DNA of 64,000 bases from TMP-86 sp039807285 (GTDB lineage: Bacteria; Pseudomonadota; Gammaproteobacteria; Steroidobacterales; Steroidobacteraceae), in the NCBI GenBank assembly GCA_044226785.1, contig JBGAGK010000011.1:74266-138265 (forward strand). The letters are read 5' to 3'. This document shows, one piece after another, positions 36,369-46,218 of the stretch. Made by a program: the position numbers and the translations under genes. Under the pieces are notes generated by a model, which saw nothing but the letters and a program-made list of their open reading frames with translations, did no database searches and was not told where the DNA came from. Numbering within the stretch: the first letter of the stretch is position 1; every line of letters begins with the position of its first letter.

Positions 36369-36839
36369 ATGGATATTCGCAAAGTCAAGAAACTCATCGA
36401 ACTGCTCGAGGAATCCGGCATCGCCGAACTCGAGATCTCCGAAGGCGAGGAGTCGGTCCGGATCAGCCGCTATGCGCGCGGAGGCGTCCCTGGCCCGCAG
36501 CAGCCGGCCATGGTGATCCAGTCCGTGCCACAGGCACCGATGGCCATGGCACCGGCCGCGATCCCGGCTGCGGCCGCTCCCGCGGCTGCCCCTGCGGATG
36601 ACAAGGACCATACCGTTGCCTCTCCGATGGTGGGTACGTACTACTCCGCCGCCTCGCCGGGCGCCAAACCGTTCGTCGAACTGGGCATGGAGATCAGGGT
36701 CGGACAGGTCCTGTGCATCATCGAGGCCATGAAGATGATGAACCAGATCGAGTCGGAGCTGGCCGGCCGGGTGACCGCCATCCTGGCAAAGAACGGCGAC
36801 CCGGTGGAATTCGGCCAGCCCCTGTTCATCATCGAATGA
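36369..36839 (+). CDS. accB: acetyl-CoA carboxylase biotin carboxyl carrier protein
   Basis: Carries biotin between the carboxylase and transferase sites in the first step of fatty-acid synthesis. The 156-residue protein has the N-terminal dimerisation region (MDIRKVKKLIELLEESG), an Ala/Pro-rich linker (residues about 55-80), and the biotinyl domain with Lys122 in EAMKMMNQ. The start is ATG 36369; the frame opens earlier inside aroQ. accC begins 52 bp downstream. Confidence 0.97.
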   Translation: MDIRKVKKLIELLEESGIAELEISEGEESVRISRYARGGVPGPQQPAMVIQSVPQAPMAMAPAAIPAAAAPAAAPADDKDHTVASPMVGTYYSAASPGAKPFVELGMEIRVGQVLCIIEAMKMMNQIESELAGRVTAILAKNGDPVEFGQPLFIIE

Positions 36840-36891
36840 CCGGTCCGGACATGGTTCGCTCCCTGCCGGCCCGCAACACCAGAATCGGTTC

Positions 36892-38235
36892 ATGATCGAA
36901 AAAGTCGTCATAGCCAACCGAGGCGAAATCGCTCTGCGCATCCTGCGCGCCTGCCGCGAACTGGGCATCAAGACCGTCGCGGTACATTCCACCGCGGATT
37001 ACAACACCAAGCACGTGTTGCTGGCCGACGAGACGGTGTGCATCGGTCCGCCGCAATCCAGCCAGTCTTACCTGAACATGCCGGCCATCATCAGCGCAGC
37101 GGAAGTCACCGATGCCGTGGCCATCCATCCCGGATACGGATTCCTGTCGGAAAATGCCGATTTTGCCGAGCGTGTGGAAAAGAGCGGTTTCATCTTCGTC
37201 GGTCCGCGTGCGGAAACCATCCGCACCATGGGAGACAAGGTCTCCGCCATCCGGGTGATGAAGGCAGCCGGTGTGCCCTGCGTCCCGGGGTCGGATGGTC
37301 CGCTGGGCCCTGATGCGGACGAAAATTTCCGCATCGCCAAGGACCTTGGCTATCCCATCCTCATCAAGGCCTCGGGCGGTGGCGGGGGCCGCGGCATGCG
37401 CGTCGTTCATACCGACGCCTCGCTCCTCAGCGCCATCAGCGTCACCCAGTCCGAGGCATTGTCCGCATTCGGCAATGCCGAAGTGTACATGGAGAAATTT
37501 CTCGACCAGCCGCGGCATATCGAATTCCAGGTGATGGCCGACAACTTCGGCAACACGATCCATCTGGGTGAACGTGACTGTTCGATGCAGAGGCGTCACC
37601 AGAAAGTGATGGAAGAGGCCCCGGCGCCCGGCCTCAGCGCCCGGCAACGCAAGGCCATGGGAGAGCGATGTGTCGACGCATGCAAGGCGGTGGGCTACCG
37701 CGGCGCCGGAACGCTCGAATTCCTGTACCAGAATGACAAGTTCTATTTCATCGAGATGAATACCCGCGTCCAGGTCGAGCATCCGGTGACTGAAATGGTC
37801 ACGGGCGTGGACATCGTCAAGATGCAGCTGCTGATCGCAGCGGGAGAAAAGCTCCAGTACGCGCAGAGCGACATCCAGATCCGCGGACATGCGCTCGAGT
37901 GCCGCATCAATGCCGAGGATCCAAAGACCTTCATGCCCTCGCCCGGTCCGATCCGCCTGTGGCATGCGCCCGGCGGCCCGGGCATCCGGGTCGACAGCCA
38001 CATCTACTCCGGATACCAGGTTCCGCCGTTCTACGATTCCATGATCGGCAAGGTCATCGCCCATGGCGAAACGCGTGAAACCGCCATCGCACGCATGCGC
38101 AACGCGCTGGCGGAGATGGTGGTCGAGGGAATCAAGAGCAACATTCCGCTGCATCAGGAAATCTGCAACCACGCAGCATTCCGGCAGGGCGGCACCGACA
38201 TCCACTACCTGGAACGGCGTCTGGGCCTGAAGTAG
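36892..38235 (+). CDS. accC: acetyl-CoA carboxylase biotin carboxylase subunit
   Basis: Carboxylates the biotin on AccB using ATP and bicarbonate. It is full length at 447 residues, with an ATP-grasp fold: VIANRGEIALRILRACRELG at the N-terminus, the glycine-rich loop KASGGGGGRGMR, ERDCSMQRRHQKVMEEAPAP, and FIEMNTRVQVEHPVTEM at the active site. It is cotranscribed with accB in the conserved order. Confidence 0.98.
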   Translation: MIEKVVIANRGEIALRILRACRELGIKTVAVHSTADYNTKHVLLADETVCIGPPQSSQSYLNMPAIISAAEVTDAVAIHPGYGFLSENADFAERVEKSGFIFVGPRAETIRTMGDKVSAIRVMKAAGVPCVPGSDGPLGPDADENFRIAKDLGYPILIKASGGGGGRGMRVVHTDASLLSAISVTQSEALSAFGNAEVYMEKFLDQPRHIEFQVMADNFGNTIHLGERDCSMQRRHQKVMEEAPAPGLSARQRKAMGERCVDACKAVGYRGAGTLEFLYQNDKFYFIEMNTRVQVEHPVTEMVTGVDIVKMQLLIAAGEKLQYAQSDIQIRGHALECRINAEDPKTFMPSPGPIRLWHAPGGPGIRVDSHIYSGYQVPPFYDSMIGKVIAHGETRETAIARMRNALAEMVVEGIKSNIPLHQEICNHAAFRQGGTDIHYLERRLGLK

Positions 38236-38271
38236 CAGCCGGGCCGGCCTGCCCGCAAGCGCGTGGGCAAG

Positions 38272-39150
38272 ATGCAGTACATCCAGATCGAATTTCCGCT
38301 GGCTGATGAGGACGGTGAGGCGTTGTCCGACGCGCTGACCGGTGTCGGCGCATTGTCGGTCACCTTCGCCGACCGCGGCGATGAACCCGTACTCGAACCA
38401 GGACCCGGCGAGGTGCGCCTGTGGCGGGATACGCTGGTGCGCGCCCTGTTCGATGATTCTCTTCCTGCGCAGCGGCGATTGCGGCAGGTGTGTGCCCTGC
38501 TCACGCCCTCCGTTGCCGGGAACGCGTGTGTCCATATCATCGAGGATCGCGCCTGGGAGCGGGAGTGGCTGCGGTATTTCCGGCCCATGCGCTTTGGTGC
38601 GCGCTTGCATGTCTGTCCCACCGATTGGCCCGACCCTCCCCCACCCGAGGCCGTCGTGGTGCGGCTGGATCCGGGTCTGGCATTCGGGACGGGCAGCCAC
38701 GCGACCACCGCGCTGTGCCTGCGCATGATCGATGCCATCGACTGGAGAGGCCGTACACTGATCGACTATGGATGCGGATCAGGCATCCTGTGCATCGCAG
38801 CCCTGCTGCTGGGTGCGCGGTCGGCCGTGGGAGTGGACATCGATCCGCAGGCACTGTTCGCTCTGGACGACAATGCGCGTCGCAATGGCATATCGGATAA
38901 GATCGTCGCACAAGGTGTGGATGTCGAGCTGACTCCGGCCGATTGCGTGATCGCGAACATACTGGCCGGGCCGCTGATCGACCTCGCGCCACGGCTGACC
39001 CTGGTCTGCCGACCCGGGGGCACGCTGATCCTGTCGGGCATCCTCGATGCACAGGCGCAGTCAGTGCTGGACGCGTATGCACCGTGGTTCGATGCCGTAC
39101 AGCACTGTCACGAAGATGGCTGGTCAGCCCTGAGACTGACACGCCACTGA
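38272..39150 (+). CDS. prmA: ribosomal protein L11 methyltransferase
   Basis: Trimethylates lysines of ribosomal protein L11. The N-terminal L11-recognition domain begins MQYIQIEFPLADEDGEALSDAL; the SAM domain has LIDYGCGSGILCIAALLLGA (motif I), VGVDIDPQAL, and VIANILAGPLIDLAP with the NILAxPL motif diagnostic of PrmA. 292 residues. GTG 38263 is an alternative start; ATG 38272 fits the family better. It follows accC by 36 bp. Confidence 0.96.
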   Translation: MQYIQIEFPLADEDGEALSDALTGVGALSVTFADRGDEPVLEPGPGEVRLWRDTLVRALFDDSLPAQRRLRQVCALLTPSVAGNACVHIIEDRAWEREWLRYFRPMRFGARLHVCPTDWPDPPPPEAVVVRLDPGLAFGTGSHATTALCLRMIDAIDWRGRTLIDYGCGSGILCIAALLLGARSAVGVDIDPQALFALDDNARRNGISDKIVAQGVDVELTPADCVIANILAGPLIDLAPRLTLVCRPGGTLILSGILDAQAQSVLDAYAPWFDAVQHCHEDGWSALRLTRH

Positions 39151-39204
39151 CTTGCCGCAAGTGTACATTGCACCGATCAGATCCGAGGAATTTCCGAGTC
39201 ATCC

Positions 39205-40389
39205 GTGTTCACCCAGTGCCCCGCATGTCAGACCGTTTTCAAGCTCTCCGCCGAGACTCTGCGGGCGGCTGCGGGTGAGGTCCGCTGTGGCCGCTGCGCG
39301 GAACAGTTCAATGCCCTGCGGAGCCTCGCCGAAGATCCGCAGGCATTCGCCTCCATGCAGGTTCCGCAGGCCCTTCCCCAGACCCTCGCATCCGGTACGA
39401 TCGGGGCTGCACTGCCGCTTCCGGAGCCGCAGCCCGATGTTGTCTTCGCAGATCCCGAACCCGACGAAACTGCATCGCCGACTCTCGCCGACGATCCGTC
39501 GCTTGCGTTCACCTTGCCACCCGGGGAGATCGACCGGATCTTCGTCGAGGCCCGACCGTACCATTTCGCACCGAGACGAGGTCCGCTGGCCCTGCAGGGC
39601 CTCGAGGATCTCGACCGCCAGGAGCCGCAAGCCTCCCCGGCACCGGCGCCGGAAGCTGCATTGCCGCCGGTGCAGGAATCGAGTACCCCTGCATCCGACG
39701 CAGCCCCCGATGAATCCACGCTCCTGCCCGAGCCGGATCAGGATCCGTCCATCCCCGTTCAGGAATCGTTTCATCCACCTGCCAGTGAAGGACTCGCGCC
39801 GGAACAATGGCTCGATCAGGCGCTGCCCACACGGAGCGCGCCGGATCTGGTGCCGCCACGGCGGACCGGGCGAACCCTGTGGATCGCAGGAGGGGTCGTG
39901 CTTGCCCTGATCTTCGCCGCACAACTCGTGCACCATTTCCGGGGCGAGCTGGCGCAGGCTTCGGTGATCGGCAACCCGTTGCGTGCCCTCTATGCGATGA
40001 CGGGACACCCCATCGAGCTGCCGATGAATCTGTCGGCCTTCGAGATCCGTCCCTGGGGCGTCACGGGCGATACCTCGGCCGACGGCGTGCTGCGTGTCCG
40101 GGCCAGCCTCATCAACAACGCCGCCGAGCCGCAACCCTGGCCGCTCCTTCGTCTGAAGCTGGAGGACCGGTTCGGCGCACGGGTGGGCGCACGCGATTTT
40201 CTGCCCGCCGAGTACCTGCACCGGACTCCACCACGGATTCTGGGCCCCGGGGAACGGGCTGATCTGCTGATCGAAGTCGTCGATCCCGGCAAGAGCGCCG
40301 AAGGATTTGAACTGGACGTTTGTGAAGGCCGCGCGGGTGCGCGCGTCGTCTGCGCCAACGATCCGCCAGCCGGCGCCACCTCGCGCTGA
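39205..40389 (+). CDS. zinc-ribbon DUF3426 membrane protein
   Basis: A 394-residue protein common between prmA and dusB in gammaproteobacteria. It begins at GTG 39205 with an MJ0042-type zinc ribbon (CPACQTVFKLS and VRCGRCAEQFNAL). A long acidic Pro/Glu/Ala-rich, probably disordered stretch (residues about 60-225) follows, then one membrane helix (TLWIAGGVVLALIFAAQLV, about 233-252) and a C-terminal DUF3426 domain likely outside the cytoplasm. Function is unknown; the zinc ribbon is the cytoplasmic part. Confidence 0.9.
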   Translation: MFTQCPACQTVFKLSAETLRAAAGEVRCGRCAEQFNALRSLAEDPQAFASMQVPQALPQTLASGTIGAALPLPEPQPDVVFADPEPDETASPTLADDPSLAFTLPPGEIDRIFVEARPYHFAPRRGPLALQGLEDLDRQEPQASPAPAPEAALPPVQESSTPASDAAPDESTLLPEPDQDPSIPVQESFHPPASEGLAPEQWLDQALPTRSAPDLVPPRRTGRTLWIAGGVVLALIFAAQLVHHFRGELAQASVIGNPLRALYAMTGHPIELPMNLSAFEIRPWGVTGDTSADGVLRVRASLINNAAEPQPWPLLRLKLEDRFGARVGARDFLPAEYLHRTPPRILGPGERADLLIEVVDPGKSAEGFELDVCEGRAGARVVCANDPPAGATSR

Positions 40390-40403
40390 AGGCCGGATGA
40401 ACC

Positions 40404-41360
40404 ATGCAGATCGGGCCTCATCGGCTGGAATCACGCGTCCTGATGGCACCCATGGCCGGCATCACCGACCGCGCATTCCGCCGGCTGTGCCGCCGGTTCG
40501 GCGCCGGGCTTGCAGCCGCCGAAATGCTCACTTCCGATACGCGCCTGTGGCATACGCGAAAGTCACGTCATCGCAAGGACTTCCGCGCAGAGTCCGGTCT
40601 GCGCGTGGTGCAGATCGCCGGTTGGGATCCGTGCATGATGGCGCAGGCTGCACGACGTTGCGTCGACGAAGGCGCGCAGATCATCGACATCAACATGGGC
40701 TGTCCGGCCAGGAAGGTCTGCAATCGTCTGGCCGGCTCGGCGCTGCTGCAGGATGAACCACAGGTCGCGCGCATCCTCGAGGCCGTGGTGCGCGCAGTCG
40801 ACGTGCCGGTCACGCTCAAGACCCGCACCGGCTGGGATCACCAGAACCGCAATGGTGTGCGTATTGCGAAACTGGCCCAGGATTCTGGCATCGCCGCGCT
40901 CGCCATACACGGTCGCACGCGGGCCGATCATTATCTCGGCAGCGCCGAACATGAAACGGTGCGTCAGATCAAATCGCTCCTGCACATTCCGGTCATTGCC
41001 AACGGCGACATCCGCTCACCGCAGGATGCAGCCGATGTGTTGCGACGCACTGGCTGCGATGCGGTGATGATCGGGCGCGCGGCCTGGGGCAAGCCATGGA
41101 TCTTCGAGGAAGTCAATCATTTCCTCAGTTGCGGTGAAGTCCGCGCACCGCTGGCGCAGGAATCGGTCCGTGCTATCATGCGCGCCCACCTCGAAGACCT
41201 GTTCTCGCTTTACGGCGATGAAACAGGAGTTCGTGTGGCTCGCAAGCACTTGACCTGGTATTGCCGGCAACACGCCAGCGGGGATGATGCACATCGATCC
41301 CTGATGCGCGCAAACTCGCCGCGGGAGCAACTCGCAGCGCTGTCGGAATACTTCAGGTAG
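40404..41360 (+). CDS. dusB: tRNA-dihydrouridine synthase B
   Basis: A flavoenzyme that reduces uridine in the tRNA D-loop. MAPMAGITDRAFRRL, the active-site Cys in DINMGCPARKVCNRLAGSALL, TLKTRTGWD, AIHGRTRADHY and ANGDI are all present in order. 318 residues, full length. dusB immediately before fis is the classic gammaproteobacterial operon in which fis expression is driven from the dus promoter. Confidence 0.97.
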   Translation: MQIGPHRLESRVLMAPMAGITDRAFRRLCRRFGAGLAAAEMLTSDTRLWHTRKSRHRKDFRAESGLRVVQIAGWDPCMMAQAARRCVDEGAQIIDINMGCPARKVCNRLAGSALLQDEPQVARILEAVVRAVDVPVTLKTRTGWDHQNRNGVRIAKLAQDSGIAALAIHGRTRADHYLGSAEHETVRQIKSLLHIPVIANGDIRSPQDAADVLRRTGCDAVMIGRAAWGKPWIFEEVNHFLSCGEVRAPLAQESVRAIMRAHLEDLFSLYGDETGVRVARKHLTWYCRQHASGDDAHRSLMRANSPREQLAALSEYFR

Positions 41361-41415
41361 GCGTGCGGGCCGGAGCGGACGGTGGCGCCGGCGTCATGTA
41401 CGGATCGACAAGAAG

Positions 41416-41724
41416 ATGGCCACCAGGAAGAAAGCAAGAGCATCGAGGAATGCCGCGACATTCGACGGTCGCGACATCCGGGTGAACGGCAAGGGCGTAC
41501 CACTGCGTTCGCACGCCGAGGAAGCCCTGCAATGCTACTTCCAGACGCTCAATGGGCATCGTCCGGCCCATCTGTATGATCTCGTCATGCGCGAGGTCGA
41601 GGAACCCCTGTTCAAGATCGTGATGGGCCACGTCGCAGGCAACCAGAGCCGCGCCGCCGACATCCTCGGCATCAACCGCGGGACATTGCGCAAGAAACTC
41701 AAAGAGTTCGGTATCAGCGAGTAA
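41416..41724 (+). CDS. fis: DNA-binding protein Fis
   Basis: A nucleoid protein and global regulator that bends DNA, about 100 residues as usual. The C-terminal helix-turn-helix is GNQSRAADILGINRGTLRKKLKEFGI; the central dimer helices are LYDLVMREVEEPLFKIVMGHV. The basic N-terminal extension (MATRKKARASRNAATFDGRD) differs from the enteric form. It is 55 bp downstream of dusB and 7 bp before purH, so probably in one transcript. Confidence 0.97.
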   Translation: MATRKKARASRNAATFDGRDIRVNGKGVPLRSHAEEALQCYFQTLNGHRPAHLYDLVMREVEEPLFKIVMGHVAGNQSRAADILGINRGTLRKKLKEFGISE

Positions 41725-41731
41725 TCAGGCG

Positions 41732-43318
41732 TTGGTCAATTCCGTCCGGATCAGTCGAGCACTGTTGAGCGTGTCGGACAAGACCGGCGTGGTGGAATTC
41801 GCGCGAGCACTGAAGGAGCGCGGCGTGGAGCTGCTTTCCACCGGCGGTACCGCAAGGCTCCTCGTTCAGAACGGCATTGCGGTGAAGGAAGTCGCGGAGC
41901 ACACCGGCTTTCCCGAAATCATGGACGGCCGGGTGAAAACCCTGCATCCGAAGATCCACGGCGGGTTGCTCGGCCGGCGCGGCATCGACGACACCGTCAT
42001 GCGACAGCACGGCATCGACTCCATCGACCTGCTGGCGGTCAACCTGTACCCGTTTGCCTCCACGGTCGTCAGGGAAGACTGCACCTACGAGATGGCGGTG
42101 GAGAACATCGATGTGGGCGGGCCGGCGATGGTGCGTGCCGCCGCCAAGAATCATTCATCCGTCACCGTGGTCGTGGATCCGGGCGACTACCGCAACGTGC
42201 TGGACGAACTGGCCGCAAATCAGGGCAACACACAGCTTGCCATGCGTCAGCGGCTGGCGGCGAAAGCCTTCGCGCACACGGCCATGTACGATGCCATGGT
42301 GTCGGCCTATTTCACCGCGCGCCTGGGTGCCAGACCCGGCACGGTGGATGCCCCGACGTTTCCTGATGACCTGAACCTGTCGTTCCGCAAACACCGGAAC
42401 CTGCGTTACGGAGAAAACCCGCATCAGCAGGCCGCTTTCTACTCGGATCCGCGCGGCATCGGTGCAAGCATCAGCACGGCGGCCCAGATCCAGGGGAAGG
42501 AACTGTCTTACAACAACATCGCCGATGGCGACACCGCACTGGAGTGCGTGCGCCAGTTCGAGGGCAATGCCTGCGTCATCGTCAAGCATGCCAATCCCTG
42601 CGGTGTCGCTCTCGGCGCCGATCCGCTGCGCGCCTATGAAAACGCCTACCGCACCGATCCGACCTCGGCGTTCGGCAGCATCATCGCATTCAATCGCCCG
42701 CTGGATGCCGCCACGGCAGGAGCCATCCTGGAGCGCCAGTTCGTGGAGGTCATCCTCGCACCTTCACTGACCGGAGATGCCCGGCAGGTGCTGGCGGCCA
42801 AGCCGGGTGTCCGTGTCCTTCTGACCGGTGAGCTGCGGGAGCCGGTGGCACAACTGCTCGAAATGCGCAGTGTTGCAGGCGGCCTGCTGGTGCAGACCCG
42901 GGACACCGCCACACTCGCGGCGAAGGATCTTCGGGTGGTCTCCCGACGCCCGCCGACGCCGGCCGAACTGGCCGATCTGCTGTTTTCCTGGCAGGTGGCC
43001 CGCTTCGTCAAGTCCAATGCCATCGTCTACGCGCGCGACGGCATGACTCTGGGCATCGGCGCCGGACAGATGAGCCGGGTCATCAGCACGAAAATCGCTG
43101 CCATGAAGGCAGCTGACGAGCATCTGCCCACCTCGGGAGCCGTGATGGCCTCGGATGCCTTTTTCCCCTTCCGCGACAACCTGGACGTGGCGGCGGGATT
43201 CGGGATCAGGGCGGTGATCCAGCCTGGCGGATCGATCCGCGATGAAGAGGTCATCGCCTCGGCCGACGAGCACGGCATGGCCATGGTGTTCACCGGCATG
43301 CGCCACTTCCGGCATTGA
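41732..43318 (+). CDS. purH: bifunctional AICAR formyltransferase/IMP cyclohydrolase
   Basis: Catalyses the last two steps of purine synthesis. The N-terminal cyclohydrolase (LLSVSDKTGVVEFARALKERG) and the C-terminal transferase (KHANPCGVAL and KSNAIVYARDG, then ASDAFFPFRDN) are intact over 528 residues. The start appears to be TTG 41732, with no better codon before the homology. Its TGA overlaps the purD start. Confidence 0.97.
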   Translation: MVNSVRISRALLSVSDKTGVVEFARALKERGVELLSTGGTARLLVQNGIAVKEVAEHTGFPEIMDGRVKTLHPKIHGGLLGRRGIDDTVMRQHGIDSIDLLAVNLYPFASTVVREDCTYEMAVENIDVGGPAMVRAAAKNHSSVTVVVDPGDYRNVLDELAANQGNTQLAMRQRLAAKAFAHTAMYDAMVSAYFTARLGARPGTVDAPTFPDDLNLSFRKHRNLRYGENPHQQAAFYSDPRGIGASISTAAQIQGKELSYNNIADGDTALECVRQFEGNACVIVKHANPCGVALGADPLRAYENAYRTDPTSAFGSIIAFNRPLDAATAGAILERQFVEVILAPSLTGDARQVLAAKPGVRVLLTGELREPVAQLLEMRSVAGGLLVQTRDTATLAAKDLRVVSRRPPTPAELADLLFSWQVARFVKSNAIVYARDGMTLGIGAGQMSRVISTKIAAMKAADEHLPTSGAVMASDAFFPFRDNLDVAAGFGIRAVIQPGGSIRDEEVIASADEHGMAMVFTGMRHFRH

Positions 43319-44661
43319 GCATCGACGTCCTCATCGTCGGTGGCGGCGGGCGCGAGCATGCTCTTGCCTGGAAATGCGCCCTGAGCCCACGCGTGAGACA
43401 GGTGTTCGTAGCACCTGGAAATGCCGGCACCGCCGCCGAGCCCGGCGTACGCAATGTCGACATCGCGGCTGACGACATTTCGCGTCTGCGCGACTTCGCC
43501 CGCGAACACCGCATCGGACTCACCATCGTCGGACCCGAGGTGCCGCTGGTGGCTGGCATCGTGGACGTGTTCGTCGGGGCCGGCCTGCGCTGTTTCGGAC
43601 CGACTCGCGCCGCGGCCCGGCTGGAAGGATCCAAGGCCTACACCAAGGACTTTCTCCAGAGGCACGGCATACCCACCGCCGCCTACCGGAAATTCACCGG
43701 CGCGAGCGTTGACGAAACCTGGATCCGCTCGCGGCCGCTCCCGGTGGTGGTCAAGGCCGATGGGCTGGCCGCCGGCAAGGGCGTGATCATCTGCGATTCA
43801 CACGACGAAGCAGTCCGCACGGTGCACAGCATGCTGAACGGTGCGTTCGGCACGGCCGGCGACACAGTCGTCGTCGAGGATTTCCTGCAGGGCGAGGAAG
43901 CCAGTTTCATCGTGGTTGCCCACCATCAGCAGGTGATTGCGCTGGCCAGTTCCCAGGACCACAAGCGGCGTGACGACGGCGACTTCGGACCGAACACGGG
44001 CGGCATGGGCGCCTACTCGCCTGCACCCGTGGTGACGCCAGCGGTCCACGCCCGTGCGATGCGCGAGGTCATCGAGCCCACCCTGCGCGGGCTCGAGGCC
44101 GATGGAAACCCCTATACGGGCTTCCTGTATGCGGGGCTGATGATCTGCGCCGATGGATCGCCGAAGGTGCTGGAGTTCAACTGCCGCCTGGGTGATCCCG
44201 AGACCCAGCCCATCCTTGCGCGTCTGCAGAGCGATCTGACCGAACTGTGCGAGGCGGCCATCGACGGCCGGCTCGATCGCCATCAACCGGTGTGGGATCC
44301 GCGTGCATCGCTGGGCGTGGTGATGGCGGCAGAAGGTTACCCGGATCAGGTCCGCAAGGGCGATGTCATCAGCGGTCTGGAAAGGGCCGCAGGGCTTCCC
44401 GGCAAGGTATTCCACGCTGCAACGGCCCTGAAGGACGGGCAGGTGGTCACCAGTGGCGGGCGGGTGCTGTGCGTGGTGGGACTCGGCGCCGGCGTGAGCG
44501 CAGCACAGCAGCAAGCCTATGCGCTGGCCGATGCGATCCGCTGGGACGGTGTGCGGTACCGGCGCGACATCGGATACCGGGCCATTCAGCGGGAAGCGGC
44601 AATCCCGACCTCATCCGCAGCGCACGAGGCATGCCGGACCACCGGCCAGATCAACGCTTGA
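43315..44661 (+). CDS. purD: phosphoribosylamine-glycine ligase
   Basis: ATP-grasp enzyme of the second purine step, making GAR. It shows VLIVGGGGREHALAWK, GPTRAAARLEGSKAYTKDF, VVKADGLAAGKGV and EFNCRLGDPETQP. The start is a TTG overlapping the purH stop (TTGA). The C-terminus is somewhat longer than usual (448 residues), with a tail after the HYRTDIG-type motif. Coupled with purH. Confidence 0.97.
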   Translation: MSIDVLIVGGGGREHALAWKCALSPRVRQVFVAPGNAGTAAEPGVRNVDIAADDISRLRDFAREHRIGLTIVGPEVPLVAGIVDVFVGAGLRCFGPTRAAARLEGSKAYTKDFLQRHGIPTAAYRKFTGASVDETWIRSRPLPVVVKADGLAAGKGVIICDSHDEAVRTVHSMLNGAFGTAGDTVVVEDFLQGEEASFIVVAHHQQVIALASSQDHKRRDDGDFGPNTGGMGAYSPAPVVTPAVHARAMREVIEPTLRGLEADGNPYTGFLYAGLMICADGSPKVLEFNCRLGDPETQPILARLQSDLTELCEAAIDGRLDRHQPVWDPRASLGVVMAAEGYPDQVRKGDVISGLERAAGLPGKVFHAATALKDGQVVTSGGRVLCVVGLGAGVSAAQQQAYALADAIRWDGVRYRRDIGYRAIQREAAIPTSSAAHEACRTTGQINA

Positions 44662-45320
44662 CCACTTTCCTGCTCGCATTCGGCGCCCTGTTCTCCATCG
44701 TCAACCCGCTGTCGGGAGCATTCATCTTCTACGGGGCCACCCGCGACCTGCCAACGCGCAAGCGCGCCCAGGTGGCACGCTGGGTGGCGATCTACGCCTT
44801 CTCCATCATCACGCTGTCGCTGTACATCGGTGCCTACGTGCTCCTGTTCTTCGGCATCTCCATTCCTGTACTGAGGGTCGCCGGAGGAATCGCCATCGCC
44901 CTGTCAGGCTGGCGCATGCTCAATGAACCGGACGCCACCGGCACACGGCGCAACGAGACCCCGGATCCGGCCTCGACCGACGTACCCCCCAGCCGCTTGG
45001 CGTTTTATCCCCTGACCCTGCCGTTGACCACCGGACCCGGCACGATATCGGTCGCGATCTCGCTGGGCGCCAATCGTCCGGTCGGCCTGCACGTGTCGCT
45101 CCTGGAGTTCTTCCTCGAGACTCTGGGCGCAGCGGCGTTGCTGGGTACCATGATCTACCTGCTGTACCGCTACTCCGCGCGTATCGCGGACCTGATCGGC
45201 GGCACCGGCACGACCATCGTCGTACGCCTGTCCGCCTTCCTGCTGTTCTGCATCGGCATCCAGATCCTGTGGACCGGCGCGGCCGAACTGCTCGGATCCG
45301 TCCTGTCCGCCGCACACTGA
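44631..45320 (+). CDS. MarC family integral membrane protein
   Basis: A MarC/UPF0056 protein with six predicted membrane helices; the first is TTFLLAFGALFSIVNPLSGAF and a conserved helix holds PLTLPLTTGPGTI. Its transport role is unproven; older links to antibiotic resistance were not confirmed. The start is ATG 44631, 31 bp inside the end of purD, or TTG 44658 overlapping the purD stop. The longer open frame back to 44247 is a shadow of purD. Confidence 0.85.
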   Translation: MPDHRPDQRLTTFLLAFGALFSIVNPLSGAFIFYGATRDLPTRKRAQVARWVAIYAFSIITLSLYIGAYVLLFFGISIPVLRVAGGIAIALSGWRMLNEPDATGTRRNETPDPASTDVPPSRLAFYPLTLPLTTGPGTISVAISLGANRPVGLHVSLLEFFLETLGAAALLGTMIYLLYRYSARIADLIGGTGTTIVVRLSAFLLFCIGIQILWTGAAELLGSVLSAAH

Positions 45321-45358
45321 CGCATTCCGGGCGTCACGGCGCCGCCCTGCACACAACG

Positions 45359-46144
45359 TCAGCCCGGCAGCGGACTGCGCGTGCTCACCCGCAGGCGGGT
45401 CCAGCTCGCATCCGACATCCACCCGCCATCCACCGGCAGGCTCACGCCATTGACGAAACCGCTCTGCGTGCTGTCCGCAAGGAAAGCGATGGCCTGTGCA
45501 ATGTCTTCCGGCCGGGCAAATCGCGCCATGGGTACCCGGTCGATGATGTCCTGATCGGAATAGGCGCCGCTCCCCTGGTCCCGGTCATCCATCGCGGTCT
45601 TGATCCACCCCGGGCACACCGCATTCACCCGCACCCCGCGCCCACCCCACTCGGCCGCCAGGGTCTGGGTGAGCCCGATCAGTCCGTGTTTGGATGCGTT
45701 GTAGGCGCTGCGGTGGCTGATGCCCGCGAGGCCTGCGACGGAGGCGATGTTGATGATGCTGCCGCTGCCTCTTTCCAGCATCTGCGCACCCAGGTGCCGG
45801 CAGAGCAGAAACGGGCCGAACAGGTTGACATCCATGACCCGTTGCCACTGTTGTGCGCTGGTCTTCTCGGCCGGGCAGATCATGCTGATGCCTGCGTTGT
45901 TCACCAGCACATCGAGTGCTCCATGTTGCTGCGCCACGGTCCGGGCCAGCTCAAGCACGAAGGACTCGGAGGACACGTCGCCCGACAGGCCGCTGGCCTG
46001 GACGCCCTGCGCCTTCAGTCGCGCCAGCGCTTCGTCCAGCGGCTGCAGGTCGAGCAAGATGATCCGGTATCCCAGCCTTCCAAGCAGAGATGCGGTGACA
46101 AGGCCAAGGCCCTGGGCTGCACCCGTTATCAATACGGTTTTCAT
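45359..46144 (-). CDS. short-chain dehydrogenase/reductase (SDR)
   Basis: A classical SDR of 261 residues: cofactor loop TGAAQGLGLVTA, NNAG (VLVNNAGIS), catalytic Ser in IASVAGLAG and Tyr-x3-Lys in YNASKHG, then PGWIKTAM. An acidic residue after the second strand (LLDLQ) favours NAD over NADP. Substrate unknown. The start is ATG 46142-46144, where the TVLITGAAQ fold begins. It is divergent from the DOMON-like gene. Confidence 0.88.
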   Translation of the reverse strand: MKTVLITGAAQGLGLVTASLLGRLGYRIILLDLQPLDEALARLKAQGVQASGLSGDVSSESFVLELARTVAQQHGALDVLVNNAGISMICPAEKTSAQQWQRVMDVNLFGPFLLCRHLGAQMLERGSGSIINIASVAGLAGISHRSAYNASKHGLIGLTQTLAAEWGGRGVRVNAVCPGWIKTAMDDRDQGSGAYSDQDIIDRVPMARFARPEDIAQAIAFLADSTQSGFVNGVSLPVDGGWMSDASWTRLRVSTRSPLPG

Positions 46145-46218
46145 CGGGCAGGGGTTTCCTGTCAGGTCAAAGTCTGCAATCTTAATCGCAAGGTGCAACG
46201 CCGGTTAGAATTCCCCCC

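Noticed and set aside
36829..38700. 623-codon minus-strand frame opposite accC and prmA
   Set aside because: Shadow; the plus-strand proteins are collinear with known families over their full length.
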